A DNA stretch of 64,000 nucleotides from Aphrocallistes beatrix. Its lineage: Eukaryota; Porifera; Hexactinellida; Sceptrulophora; Aphrocallistidae. The position numbers were made by a program, and so were the translations under genes. The DNA is taken from assembly GCA_963281255.1 (NCBI GenBank), contig OY725502.1, forward strand, positions 3,162,001 through 3,226,000. The letters are read 5' to 3'. This document shows, one piece after another, positions 54,275 through 64,000 of this stretch (position 1 is the first letter of the stretch; every line of letters begins with the position of its first letter). A model generated the notes under the pieces. That model did not search any database. It was given only the letters and a program-made list of their open reading frames with translations, and was not told where the DNA came from.

Positions 54275-54298
54275 TAATCGAGTTTTAATAGTAAGGAT
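54273..54298 (-). repeat. CGCTT-family left-end motif
   Basis: ATTAATCGAGTTTTAATAG then TAAGGAT, inverted, followed by (TA)n and the right end of the next minus-strand copy at 54318. The GIY-YIG-like frame starts within or next to this motif. Confidence 0.8.
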
Positions 54299-54671
54299 AT
54301 ATATATATATATATATACAATCGCGCTTCGCTTGCTTGCGCAGCCGCGGCTAGCGGACACTTCGTGTCCACCTGAGGCCTGTGGTCACATTGATTAATTA
54401 TAGGAGACATTCGCTTGCTTGTGCTGCGCGGCTGGCGGACACAAAGTGGGCGCCTGGGGTCACATTGATTAATTATAAGGGAGATAACTTCTCTAAGTAT
54501 GTCTGTCCTTTTATTATAATCGATATCGCACGAAAAATGACCATATTTGATGTCTAATGATGACGTCATCACAGAGTGATGAGTCGTCATCTTTTGGCGA
54601 TAGTTACATCATATGTGAGGTATATTAATATGCGCATTCTATTAAAATTTCACCCTTCTATCACTTAAAAT

Positions 54672-55093
54672 CAGGGTTGGCAGGTTTTGTCCACTTGGAC
54701 AAAACCTAGTGGTTTTAACCAGGTTAAAACCGTCCTGTCCAAAACCTCTTGGGTGGACAAAACTGGACAAAACCTCAAAATTTAATTTAATTCATAAATT
54801 CACAGTTATATCGAAGTTTTGTCCAAGTTTTGTCCAGGTTTTGTCCAAGTGTTGCTCGTGGCTTCCATGATAAATCGAATACAAAATATAGTTATAGTAA
54901 TAAACAGGAGTTAGCAAGAAAATCCATTCATTGTCCTCACTCTCTTTCCATCTTAAACTGTTTCGTACCCACTGCAATGATTTACAGTTTCCATTAGGTT
55001 TTGTCCAGTTTTGTCCGGTTTTAACCGGTTAAAACCAGGTTTTGTCCACTGCCCTGTCCAAAACCTGTTTTGGACGGACAAAACCCAACCCTG
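54672..55093. mobile_element. hAT-type MITE, 422 bp, intact duplication
   Basis: A perfect 8-bp duplication CTTAAAAT lies at 54664-54671 and 55094-55101, confirmed by the CGCTT consensus. The ends are CAGGGTTGGCAGGTTTTGTC and, inverted, GACAAAACCCAACCCTG. The interior is made of AAACCTGTCCA-like units in both orientations. Confidence 0.92.
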
Positions 55094-55111
55094 CTTAAAA
55101 TGGCTGAGTTA

Positions 55112-55882
55112 CAGGGTGGCTCATAAGTTCTGTGACAAGCTTCATTACGTATAAAATTTCTCATACTCAAACAATCTTAGTCATTATGGTCTTTAGAGAT
55201 TGTAAATCGATTATTCTCAATGACTTTAAAAGACTTTTCGAGTCTAAGACCTTGAACTGTGTTTTGTGTGGTGATTTTTATGGGGGAAAAATGTGTCCTG
55301 GCACGCAGAGAAAATCGAGTATCAGGGCCCACTGCTTTTCAAATTATCTTTCTAGAGTCTTTAAATTCTAGGACAAATTAGCTCTCACATTTCCATCGAA
55401 CACTCTAAATTTGTAGAATATTAAGATGTTTATATCAGTACATATTGAGAGCAATTTGGATCAGATTTTTGGTGATGTGAAAAAAAGTGCCATTTTAGGT
55501 GATTTTGCAAAATATACCTAATTTGAATACGTGAAATAATAACTTTCTCTCGTTTCTGTTAATGAATTCAATGAATTTATGAAATATTTCCATGGTGAAT
55601 GAAAGGTATCTGATGTTAAATCGTCATAGAACATCGATTATGAAGACATTTTTTACAGAAGCTGTGACCTTGATTCTCGATTTTTGCTGCGTGCCAGGGC
55701 ACATTTTCCCCCCATAAAACTCACCATACAAAACACAGTTCTAGGTCTTAGACTCGAAAAATCTTCTAAAACCATTGAGAATATTCGAATTACAATCTCT
55801 AAAGACCATAATAACTAAGATTGTTTGAGTATAAGAAATTTATACCTAAAGAAGCTTGTATCAGAACTTATGAGCCACCCTG
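55112..55882. mobile_element. Tc1/mariner-like foldback, 771 bp
   Basis: TA lies at 55110-55111 and 55883-55884; the CGCTT consensus GGCTGAGTTATGGTCG confirms the empty site. The ends are CAGGGTGGCTCATAAGTTCT and its inverse. The arms extend about 210 bp. No transposase motif; the frame 55132-55371 is arm sequence. Confidence 0.9.
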
Positions 55883-56082
55883 TATGGTCGAAAAACTGAA
55901 ATTTCTAAGTATAAAAAGGTGACAATGACGTCATAATTCCATGATGAGTCGACATTTTGGTCTGAACTCAGAACTTACAGGAGCCATAGCCAAAAGATTC
56001 CCACATGCCAAAAATCAGCTTTCTACGCCTTGCAGTTTCTTCAATCAATTCTTTACATAGTATATATAGTATATACTAAGTA

Positions 56083-56930
56083 TATATGTTATGGGCAATA
56101 TGAGAAATTGGTCATTTTGCATAATGCCTAGGCAATATGCATAATGCTATTTTCTGAGGCAATATGCATAATGTCCAGACAATATGCATAATGCTATTTT
56201 CTGAGTCAATATGCATAATGTCCAGACAATATGCATAATGCTTCTCTCATTGGACAATATACATAATGTCCAGAGACAATATGCATAACGAACCCTTTAA
56301 TTTCGGTTTTTTGATTGAATTTCTCTGCCGCTAGTTATATAACACCGGTCGACACAATTCCACTTGTTCAAACATTGATCTTGCTCCTAGCAAACGATTA
56401 GGCCATCATTAACTATTATTAGAAACTTATCTTTGCTCCACCGCCCGCATCAAGTTTACTTACCGCTTAACTATAGTTATTATTTAAAACATTACAGTGA
56501 ATTTCAACTACACGATATATTTGATAGTTAACGGCTAGTGATTTACCCTAACATGCTAAACATATTTAGAAATAGGGTCATTGAAATATTTCCATGTATC
56601 AAGCACTTCGCATGATGATAACACAAACAATAATGAGAGAATGATAATGAAATACTACTCAATCGGCTATGACTCAATTCACAAAATTGTTAATAATTAA
56701 TTAGTAGAAATAGGCTTCTATTAATTAAATTTAACCTCTGATCAATAAATAAGTATATTTGTTTAGTAAAAATAATGCTGACAACAAGAAAATTTGTATA
56801 ATGCGTCCAATGAGAGAATCATTATGCATATTGTCTGGACATTATGCATATTGACTCAGAAAATAGCATTATGCATATTGCCTAGGCATTATGCCAAATG
56901 ACCAATTTCTCATATTGCCCATAACATATA
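56083..56930. mobile_element. Element with tandem-repeat inverted ends
   Basis: The left end TATATGTTATGGGCAATATG is repeated inverted at the right (CATATTGCCCATAACATATA). The left terminus runs into an array of AATATGCATAATG(T/C)CCAGA-type units (about 56120-56290), partly mirrored at 56815-56890. The ~500-bp middle has no gene. No clear target duplication within the TA-rich flanks. Confidence 0.8.
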
Positions 56931-56932
56931 TA

Positions 56933-57121
56933 CAGTCGACTCCGCTTAATAGGGCCACTGATTAATCGGGTCAGCCGCTTAATCGGGTCACTTTTCGTAG
57001 GACCGGAATAGCTCTCACACATAGAAGCTAATACAAAAATATTTTCGGTTAATAGGGTTCTCCGCTTAATCGGGGCAAAATACGCCCGGACCGATGTGGC
57101 CCTATTAAGCGGAGTCGACTG
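56933..57121. mobile_element. pogo-like MITE (TTAATAGGG type), copy 1
   Basis: The ends are CAGTCGACTCCGCTTAATAG and its exact inverse, with TA at 56931-56932 and 57122-57123. It is 189 bp and near-identical to 58073-58260. Confidence 0.9.
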
Positions 57122-57136
57122 TATATACAAACAAAT

Positions 57137-57990
57137 ATTAATCGAGTTTTAATAGTAAGGATATCTATATCTGTAACGAATTGATTGAAGAAACTGCCAG
57201 GCAAAGAAAGCTGATTTTTGGCATGTGGGAGTCCCTTGGTTATGGCTCCACTAAGTTCTGACCTCCAAACCAAAATGTCGACTTATCATGGGATTATGAC
57301 GTCATTGTCACCTTTCTATAATTAGAAATTTCAGTTGACTCTAATTTAGCTATTTTAGATGATAGAAGGCTGAAATTTTAATAGATTGCGTATATTAATG
57401 TACCTCACAGATGCAACTATCATCAAAAAATGATGACTTATCACCTTGTTATGACGTCATCATCATAGGCATCGTAACCCACCCGGTTACCCGGCAATGG
57501 CCGGGCGGCCCAGGGTGAATGCCGGGTACTACCCGGCAGGCCGGGTTCTACTCGGTCTAATGCCGGATGCTATCCGGTAAAAAGACCGGGTACTACCCGG
57601 TAAAAAGCTTAGTGCTATTATGTACTGATAATTGACGTTACTAATTCCTCATGTAGATCAAGGGTTCACGGCCCATTTGGCTGACGGCAACGCTGGATCA
57701 GCTGGAGATACGGCCCGATTAACTGACTGAACGGCCCTGAATTATTGTGGCCGGGCAGTCCAAGGGTAGGAAATAAAGTTTACGACGCCTATGGTAATCA
57801 TTACGCATCAAAAAAATTTAAAATCGACAAATTTTGTGATTTTTCGTGCGATATCGATTATAATAGTAGGACAGACGTGTTTGGAGATGCTATCCCCCTT
57901 ATTATTAATCAATGTGAGCCTTGGCGCCCGAAGGGTGCCTCCAGCGGACTCAAAGTATCCGCCAGCAGTGCAAGCAAGCGAACGCGCTTG
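57137..57990 (+). repeat. CGCTT repeat, copy 14, with MITE insertion
   Basis: Here the left-end motif (57137-57162) is in the opposite sense to the body (57171-57990), so it belongs to an adjoining minus-strand copy. The body is interrupted by 57464-57793 and ends GCGAACGCGCTTG. Confidence 0.75.
57464..57793. mobile_element. hAT-type MITE, 330 bp
   Basis: The flanks GTCATCAT (57456-57463) and GTAATCAT (57794-57801) form an 8-bp duplication with one mismatch; the CGCTT consensus agrees with the first. The ends are CATAGGCATCGTAA and, inverted, TTTACGACGCCTATG. The interior repeats CCGGGTACTACCCGG. Confidence 0.85.
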
Positions 57991-58072
57991 TAAGTATGAA
58001 AATTGACTTGCAGGTGTCAAATGATGACGAGTGTTATCTTAGCGACGGATTCAAAATCCTTACTTGCATATA

Positions 58073-58260
58073 CAGTCGACTCCGCTTAATAGGGCCACTG
58101 TTTAATCGGGTCAACCGCTTAATCGGGCCACTTTTAGCAGGACCGGAATAGCTATCACACATAGAAGCGAATGCAAAATATTTTCGGTTAATAGGGTTCT
58201 CCGCTTAATCGGGTCAAAATGTCTTCTGACCGATGTGACCCTATTAAGCGGAGTCGACTG
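58073..58260. mobile_element. pogo-like MITE (TTAATAGGG type), copy 2
   Basis: TA lies at 58071-58072 and 58261-58262. Same ends and interior as 56933-57121. It is inserted just after ATCCTTACTTG, a broken CGCTT-family left end. Confidence 0.9.
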
Positions 58261-59122
58261 TATCTCAAAAGTATGAGTCTTATGTTAAAGATTATTATAC
58301 CAGTGGAAAGAGGTATTTTATAAAACACCTCAAATGTGTCAAATTTCTTAAGGTGACTTCGCATTTTGTTGGTGAATTCTTTTCTCAGTTTGTGGTGAAA
58401 ATCTCTGAAAGTATTAGGAAAAAATTCCTTTGAATGGCACTTATTTCTCAAAATGGGTATCATGTATTTAAATTTTAAACAAAAATATTGACCTTTGAGA
58501 AAATTATAGATATTTGAATTTTTAAATTACGTATAAATCACAAATTGATGCTAGAAATGTGTTAAAATGATGTATAATTTCCATGATTGTACTCCAACCT
58601 AGTTTTACTGTTATTCGTGACAGCACTAGATTTGGAGCGATTTGATATATACAAGCGCGCTTCGCTTGCTTTCGCTGCGTGGCTTGAAGACACTTCGTGT
58701 CCGCAGAGTCGCCCTGCGGGCGCCTGGAGTTACTCAATCTAACCTATTTTGGGAATTTCTTTGCTTTATATAAATATTATAAACAAAGGTTAACGAATAA
58801 TTTCTTATATGGATCCGAAAATACATTATCAAATTTACTCAAAATATGATATTTGAGATCTACCCCCCTAAAAACCACATTTCAACCGTCGAAAGCAAAT
58901 GATACTAGAAAAGGTGTGAAAAATTGTTCCATTTTTTTGCATAGGTGTGAAAATTTCGCCTAGATTTCCGAAATTAATCGTAGATTCCTCATTTGACACC
59001 TACATGCCAATTTTCGTATCTCTACGACTTGCCAATTCTTCAATCAATTCGGACAAACAAACAAAATAAAAATCCTAGCATTTTAATATATAAGATATTG
59101 ACCCATAGCCAACTACATATAA
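58261..59122. other. Repeat scraps, no gene
   Basis: 58652-58738 is the right-end fragment of a CGCTT repeat (CAAGCGCGCTTCGCTTGC, CACTTCGTGTCCGC), minus orientation. 58905-59095 is the left end of the second, related family (GACTTGCCAATTCTTCAATC, AATCCTAGCATTTTAATATA). Confidence 0.6.
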
Positions 59123-60115
59123 GGCCTCACAGTAACTTGCGGATTTTGGACTAGGGATGCGGTAGATGGTTGAACTAATACATGAGATGCCTTAAATCAT
59201 TAATCACGCACAATAGAGCTTAGGAATGCATTACCAGCATATATACTTGTAAATATGGTATCAAAGTATCCATGTCCGTTGTTAAAATTTAGTTTAGTCA
59301 TCTGATTGCGCAATAGGTTATATTTGTGACAGATTTAGTTATTTTAAGAGTTCATTTAAGGGCACTTCCAAGTGTTTTTATTATTATGTTTTTCACATAG
59401 AACTGAACTATGAATGGGTTGATGCGAAAAATTTGGATTTTTTTCATAGAATGTTGCTACATTCCAGTGTTGCTTTGGAAACGTATTTTGGTTAGTTGGG
59501 GTCATATCTTGAAAACTGTACGAGCTAGACATTCAAATTTAATTCCATTTGATAGCCAATTGATTACTTCCTATTAAGCAGTAATATACTTTGTCTAAAT
59601 TCAATGGTGTATCAGATATTCGACAAATTACGAAATGCGACCAATATGATAAATTGTCTAATAACTCGTAAACCATTGAATTTAGACGTAGAAATTATAT
59701 TACCGCTTAATAAGAAGTAGTCTATTGGCTATCAAATGGAATTAACTTAGAATGCCTAGCTCTTACAGTTTTCAAGATATGACCACAACTGACCAAAATA
59801 CGTTTCCATAGCAACACTGGATCAAATGTGGCAGCATTCTATGAAAAAAATCCAAATTTTTGGTGTCAACCCATTCATGGCTCAGTTCTGTGTTAAAAAT
59901 TTTATAATAAAAACACTTAGAAGTGCCCTTAATTGACCTCTGAAAATAACTAAATTTTAACAATGGACATGGGTACTTTGATACCATATTTATATATGCT
60001 GGTAATACATTCCTAAGCTCTATTGTGCGTGGTTAATGATCTAGGCATCTCATGTGTTAGTTCAACCATCTTCTATCGCATCCCTAGTCCAAAATCCGCA
60101 AGTTACTGTGAGGCC
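59123..60115. mobile_element. Large palindromic element, copy 2 (~990 bp)
   Basis: It starts GGCCTCACAGTAACTTGCGG and ends with the exact inverse. The arms run about 450-480 bp with scattered mismatches, and the centre near 59600-59690 is also partly self-complementary (AATTCAATGGTGTA / AAACCATTGAATTTAG). No coding potential. Copy 1 is at 43642-45959 and a half-copy at 24400-24600. Confidence 0.88.
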
Positions 60116-60201
60116 TGTAGTAGGATATGATTGACCATATTTGGAGAATTTTTTAGTTACCCGTTCCTAGCAACGGCCAGGAATGTTATCTCCAAATTTT
60201 A

Positions 60202-60426
60202 GAGTAGCAATATCGAGTGATCCTTTTTTCCCCCTCTAGGTTCAGCGAGTACGGATATACTAATTAAAACTCTCTATAATGTATCAAATGTGGAATATAT
60301 GAAGGTTTTATCACATTCCACAAAACCTTCATATATTCCACATATGATATATTAAAGTTTTCTAATTAGCATATTCGTACTCGCTGAGCCTAGCCGAGAA
60401 AAACAAGTCACTCGATATGGCTACTC
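60202..60426. repeat. Foldback, ~105-bp arms
   Basis: GAGTAGCAATATCGAGTGAT at the left pairs with ACTCGATATGGCTACTC at the right; the inner arms pair AAACCTTCATATATTCCACA with its inverse. A TTTTATCACATTCCAC loop lies near 60315. Confidence 0.85.
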
Positions 60427-60929
60427 AAATTACCAATTAATATTGACATCGGTTAACAGACCCCGGACCTGTCTGGACTAAGGGATCAGTGGATTCTAGT
60501 TTAGATTTACTACCACAGGATACCACTTGAACAATGTCTCTAAACTTATGACTAACCAGTGTATGCAACCACTCTCTACGATTTTGTGTCTTATAGAGAG
60601 TTAAATGTCATTCAATTTAATGTATTGATCATAATAGAACACAAATTCATCAATAAACAACAACAGAATAAATACATAAATACAAATCTAATGCATCTTT
60701 AATTCAGAATTAGTTCTATCAACACTAATAATAATATTATATTGATTTACTGATATTCCTGAATTAATACTATGAATTAACTGACCTCTAATGTGTATAT
60801 TTGTATTATTCTACCTACATAATCGCTAATTAGAATGTTATTAAACTTATCAAAACATAGAAATATATCATAAGTTTCACCTCTCACGTTTATCAGTCTA
60901 TTCAGTAAAACTCAGAAAATACATGCACA

Positions 60930-61838
60930 TTATGATTTTCACTATTATCAGCAACAAACACTTATTATTATTTACTTTACATCTCTTGACTTTACTAACT
61001 TCATATTTCCTAATTCTAATAAAAAGATATAAGCTTAACACTACTATTCTATGATTACCACAATCTGCTAAAAACACTTCATTATTATATACTGTTATAC
61101 CTAATGGACAATTAAGTTCTAACTCACTTACATTCTAATTTATTGTTTTGTGTTTTATATTTTAGGACTTTATTCTGATGATCAGTTACAAACAACCAAT
61201 CTTTGTATAGAGCAATGGCGTGAGACTTCCTTACCAAATTCTCTAATGAATTGACCTCCCTTACCAAATTCTCTAATGAATTGACCCTCCAAGCTAACTA
61301 ACTGAATTATATTGTTATACGTGTCAGGTATGAATATATTCCCTTTTCCATCTATCGCTACACCACGTGGATTACTTATTTCTACGCTACCCTCCCCTCG
61401 CTTGCCTATAGACCTGATAGGACCTAGTTTAGAGGTGTTTATTTGAGTTGGGAATTCTAGTGCTCCAAACCTCTATCTGATATTGTAGTTCATCAAGATG
61501 AGATGTGTCGAGTTGAGGAGGTGGAGGGATGGGAGTCGGGTGTTTGTTCTTCCTGTTCCCTCTAGTTTTCAATCATCCTCTCGTTTGTTTTGGAATAGCG
61601 AACAACAGTCTCTTCTTGCGTCTTTCTGATTTCTTCATCCAAGTATTGAAGATGTTGATTCACTTCATTTCTTTTGTAGAGATATTCATCTCTTATCTCG
61701 CATATCTGTTTAATTAGCTGGTCCCTCCTCTCTCCAGGTTTCTGTATCAGAGTTGAAAGTCTTTCTTACGGTTATTTCAACAGTATCTAATGATTTAGAT
61801 TTGAGTACCTGTATTTCCTGTGGATATTTAGCAGCCAT
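60930..61838 (-). pseudogene. NHL-repeat protein pseudogene
   Basis: The reading starts at ATG 61838 (MAAKYPQEIQVLKSKSLDTV). Frame changes lead to a coiled-coil stretch (QICEIRDEYLYKRNEVNQHL, then QYLDEEIRKTQEE), then NHL blades: VEISNPRGVAIDGKGNIFIP, NNIIQLVSLEGQFIREFG, and GITVYNNEVFLADCGNHRIV. A 30-bp segment encoding GGQFIREFGK is tandemly duplicated (about 61228-61287). At least three frame breaks and stops. It is a relative of the intact gene at 33616-34854. A TATA-like TATATTTATAG lies upstream at 61891-61901. Confidence 0.8.
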
Positions 61839-61901
61839 CTTTATTCATACTACGTTTGTTTGATAAAATTGTTGAATTGCTTACTTAGTGTATATTTATA
61901 G

Positions 61902-62396
61902 CGGATGAGAAGTGTGTTGGTATCCTGAGCTGATAGTATGTGTTGTGTGAGAGGGAGAGACTGATTAGAGAATGACTGGTAGGTTTGTGGCTAGTTTCCT
62001 TGAAGCAGGGGTGTGTCATGTTTTGAAAGGATATCTCCTTGGAAACTTGCTTTTACACGAATAGAAATTACTTTCAATGTTCTCTACGTTAAGCTAAATT
62101 TGACTATATTTGGAAGAAAATGGTTCAGAGGGGAATTACTAATATTTAAATTCAATGTATTTTTGACACCTTCCTCTAAAACAATGTTAGATATGATTTA
62201 GATTTGTGGATTTTATCAGTAATATTGTTTAATTAATCTATTCACAATCTAAAATTTAATACGTCATTGGGTTATAACTTTTGAACGGATTTGGAAAATA
62301 TTTTCTTCTATGTATATAGCGAGTATTACTTGATATTTTAATAGCATAGAATATCTATGATTAGTTGATATCACTAATTCTAAGCAATTCCAAATA
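61902..62396. other. Intergenic, nothing recognised
   Basis: Includes an open frame at 62013-62201 with no family resemblance. No element ends. Confidence 0.4.
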
Positions 62397-62971
62397 CTTA
62401 GGGCGGTCAGAAAGTTCTAATCAGTGCTATCATATACTCTTATTGTACCTTATTGGATCGATATTGAAGCTTGAATTTACTTCTTAACACATTCACAAGT
62501 GATACCAATTTACAGAATCAAAATCTAGAGAAAACTCTTTGTATACCACTTCCTATATATTGTGTCGCTTGAGCCACCGTGTAAAATTATGGTCACAAAT
62601 CACCCGTTCACCACTCGTCCTTCCCTAAAAAGTAGGCTCCATTATCAGATATTTGAATCTGAGAGAGTATCATTCCCATCAACTTCCTAAGATTGATTTG
62701 TATTTGAGCATTCGTATCGCTTAGTAATGCCCTTGTAATGTCGTTACTCTTGAGGGAAGGTCGGGTGGTTTGTGGCCATAATTTTACACGGTGGCTCAAG
62801 CGACACAATATATAGGAAGTGGTATACAAAGAGTTTTCTCTAGATTTTGATTTTGTAAATTGGTATCACTTGTGAATGTGTTAAGAAGTAAATTCAAGCT
62901 TCAATATCAATCTAATAAGGTACAATAAGAGTGTATGATAACACTGATTAGAACTTTCTGACCGCCCTAAG
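62397..62971. mobile_element. Tc1/mariner-like foldback, 575 bp
   Basis: TA lies at 62395-62396 and 62972-62973. The ends are CTTAGGGCGGTCAGAAAGTT and its exact inverse. The arms are about 210 bp with few mismatches. The middle (62615-62755) is unique, and the frame on the minus strand at 62608-62829 has no transposase motif. Confidence 0.88.
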
Positions 62972-62973
62972 TA

Positions 62974-63772
62974 GAATTGTATTAAGAATCGGATTCTGAG
63001 ACATAGGGGGACAAAAAAATGTCTTCGGAAACTTGGACTTTTGAAATGTTTTCAAGGATGCCTTTGACTAGTTTTACTGATATTTTTAGCCTTGCTCGGA
63101 ATTTTTATTGGGTTTCCGTCGATTATTCCTGGACTATTTGAGAAATTTAGCAAATAATATTATCTCTTTCTACGTACTCTTGTTCTGCCATTGTTTTGTA
63201 TTGAAACATGAGTAGAACCATGAGTATTGATTGAAATACTTAACTTCTATTACATTGACCTCACCTTTCAAGAAAAGCTATATTCTAGTACGAAATTTGA
63301 AATCTACAGAGTGGAATAGCCCAGGATTGAAATCTAATTTCAATTATCAGGTAATAGGCATTAGGTTCGAAGCCTTTTTTGGACAAAAAAGTGGTACGAT
63401 TGAAACCATTCAAAGTTGAAATCGGACCAATCGTGCTAGTGGGTTCGGCCCAGATCATTAAATGTAATAGAGCAAAAGGTGTGAAAATAAGATCTTATAA
63501 ACATGATATAGAACTGGATCCAGATACAAATCTCCATATACATAAGTAATATTTGTTCCAAAATGAGTGCAATATGATCCAGTAGATTTCCCAGGAAGGA
63601 GACGGATGTCAACGCCAGTCAACTCCATAAGGAATTTCTTATGGTAGGAATTGCACTAAACATGTCGACCTCCATGTTATAAGGATTTAATAATATTTGT
63701 GAGAGAGTAGAATTCATTATTATAATAAGAATTTGTTATAAATAGAGAATTTATTAGGGATTAATCATGCAT
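62974..63772. other. Intergenic, nothing recognised
   Basis: AT-rich with no convincing frame or repeat ends. Confidence 0.4.
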
Positions 63773-63850
63773 TACAATTCGTAACACTTAAAATTCGTAA
63801 CCCGACAATTCGTGACACGTACAATTCGTGACCTTACAATTCGTGCGTGA
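63773..63850. repeat. Short tandem repeat, AATTCGTGAC units
   Basis: Five units of (AC)AATTCGT(G/A)AC. The style is like the ATTTCGTACC array of the tandem-repeat MITEs, but the unit differs. Confidence 0.75.
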
Positions 63851-63863
63851 TAGGATTATATAC

Positions 63864-64000
63864 AGTCTAACATCGATTTAAGGATACCGCCCTCGAAAAA
63901 CATCGCCTGACATTAAAAAAAATGGTGAAATTTTTTATTGTTAATTCCATCGGATTATTGAGAAGTCTACCATCTAATCGTACTTGTTGGACGGTATTTA
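63864..64000. mobile_element. Start of a pogo-like MITE cut by the window edge
   Basis: It begins CAGTCTAACATCGATTTAAG after a TA, then GGATACCGCCCTCG. The partner end lies outside the window. Confidence 0.5.

Larger units (their letters stand above)
54318..56056 (-). repeat. CGCTT repeat, copy 13, with duplicated end and two insertions
   Basis: Minus orientation. The right-end region is duplicated (54318-54412 and 54413-54480: GCTTGCTTG, GGCGGACAC, GGTCACATTGATTAATTATA twice). The body resumes after two nested elements (54672-55093 and 55112-55882) and ends TTCTTCAATCAATTC. Confidence 0.85.

Noticed and set aside
55132..55371. 79-codon frame as a gene
   Set aside because: The same sequence is present inverted in the other arm of the foldback element.
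1..64000. tRNA or rRNA genes
   Set aside because: No cloverleaf with A and B boxes or rRNA core sequence was recognised on reading either strand; a tRNAscan run would be decisive.

Overview
The window is nuclear DNA from an animal. The protein-coding genes are metazoan in character: a cytosolic-type Hsp70, an insulin-degrading-enzyme-like M16 metalloprotease, a coiled-coil/NHL-repeat protein of the TRIM type and a TM2-domain protein. They are short on introns: the only splice junction I can place with confidence is in the Hsp70 gene. The DNA is AT-rich by eye and packed with DNA transposons. The gene style (near-intronless genes, a TRIM/NHL-like protein plus a broken relative) fits a compact non-bilaterian invertebrate; a sponge, perhaps a glass sponge, is my guess, but nothing in the window proves it.

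Layout. 0-7.2 kb is nested transposon debris: a Mutator-like element (MULE) with 9-bp target duplication and tandem-array ends, a second broken MULE transposase split by a hAT element, and a small hAT MITE. 8-10.9 kb holds four head-to-tail copies of a ~490-bp repeat (called here the CGCTT repeat) interleaved with two pogo-like MITEs. At 14.0-15.2 kb is an orphan multi-pass membrane protein gene (minus strand); an inverted, broken duplicate lies at 29.5-30.6 kb. 15.6-18.4 kb is one CGCTT copy torn open by a tandem-repeat MITE, a Tc1 relic and a composite segment. 18.7-21.9 kb is the M16 protease gene (minus). 22-29 kb is mostly non-coding, with small foldback elements and a three-level hAT nest. 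30.7-32.7 kb is an element with long inverted ends. The NHL gene (33.6-34.9 kb, minus), the Hsp70 gene (37.4-40.0 kb, plus) and the TM2 gene (40.5-41.1 kb, plus) form the main gene cluster. 41-64 kb is again transposon-dominated: MITEs with intact target duplications, two ~1-kb palindromic elements, a GH47 mannosidase exon relic, a broken integrase-type element, a small GIY-YIG-like ORF lodged among CGCTT repeats, and an NHL pseudogene.

The host genes do not form an operon or pathway. The coherent story is in the mobile DNA. The CGCTT repeat has a shared left-end motif, an adjoining AT microsatellite, a GC-rich hairpin near its right end and head-to-tail tandem insertion, an arrangement like that of Helentron/HINE rolling-circle elements. 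Its many copies serve as a ready-made empty-site record, so the boundaries and target duplications of six or more younger insertions can be read directly. Each intact copy also carries a cluster of bZIP-type sites (TGACGTCA twice, TGACTCA once).

Limits: all calls are by eye. Family assignments rest on remembered motifs, repeat boundaries are good to a few bases where target duplications are seen and to tens of bases elsewhere, and no identity values were computed.
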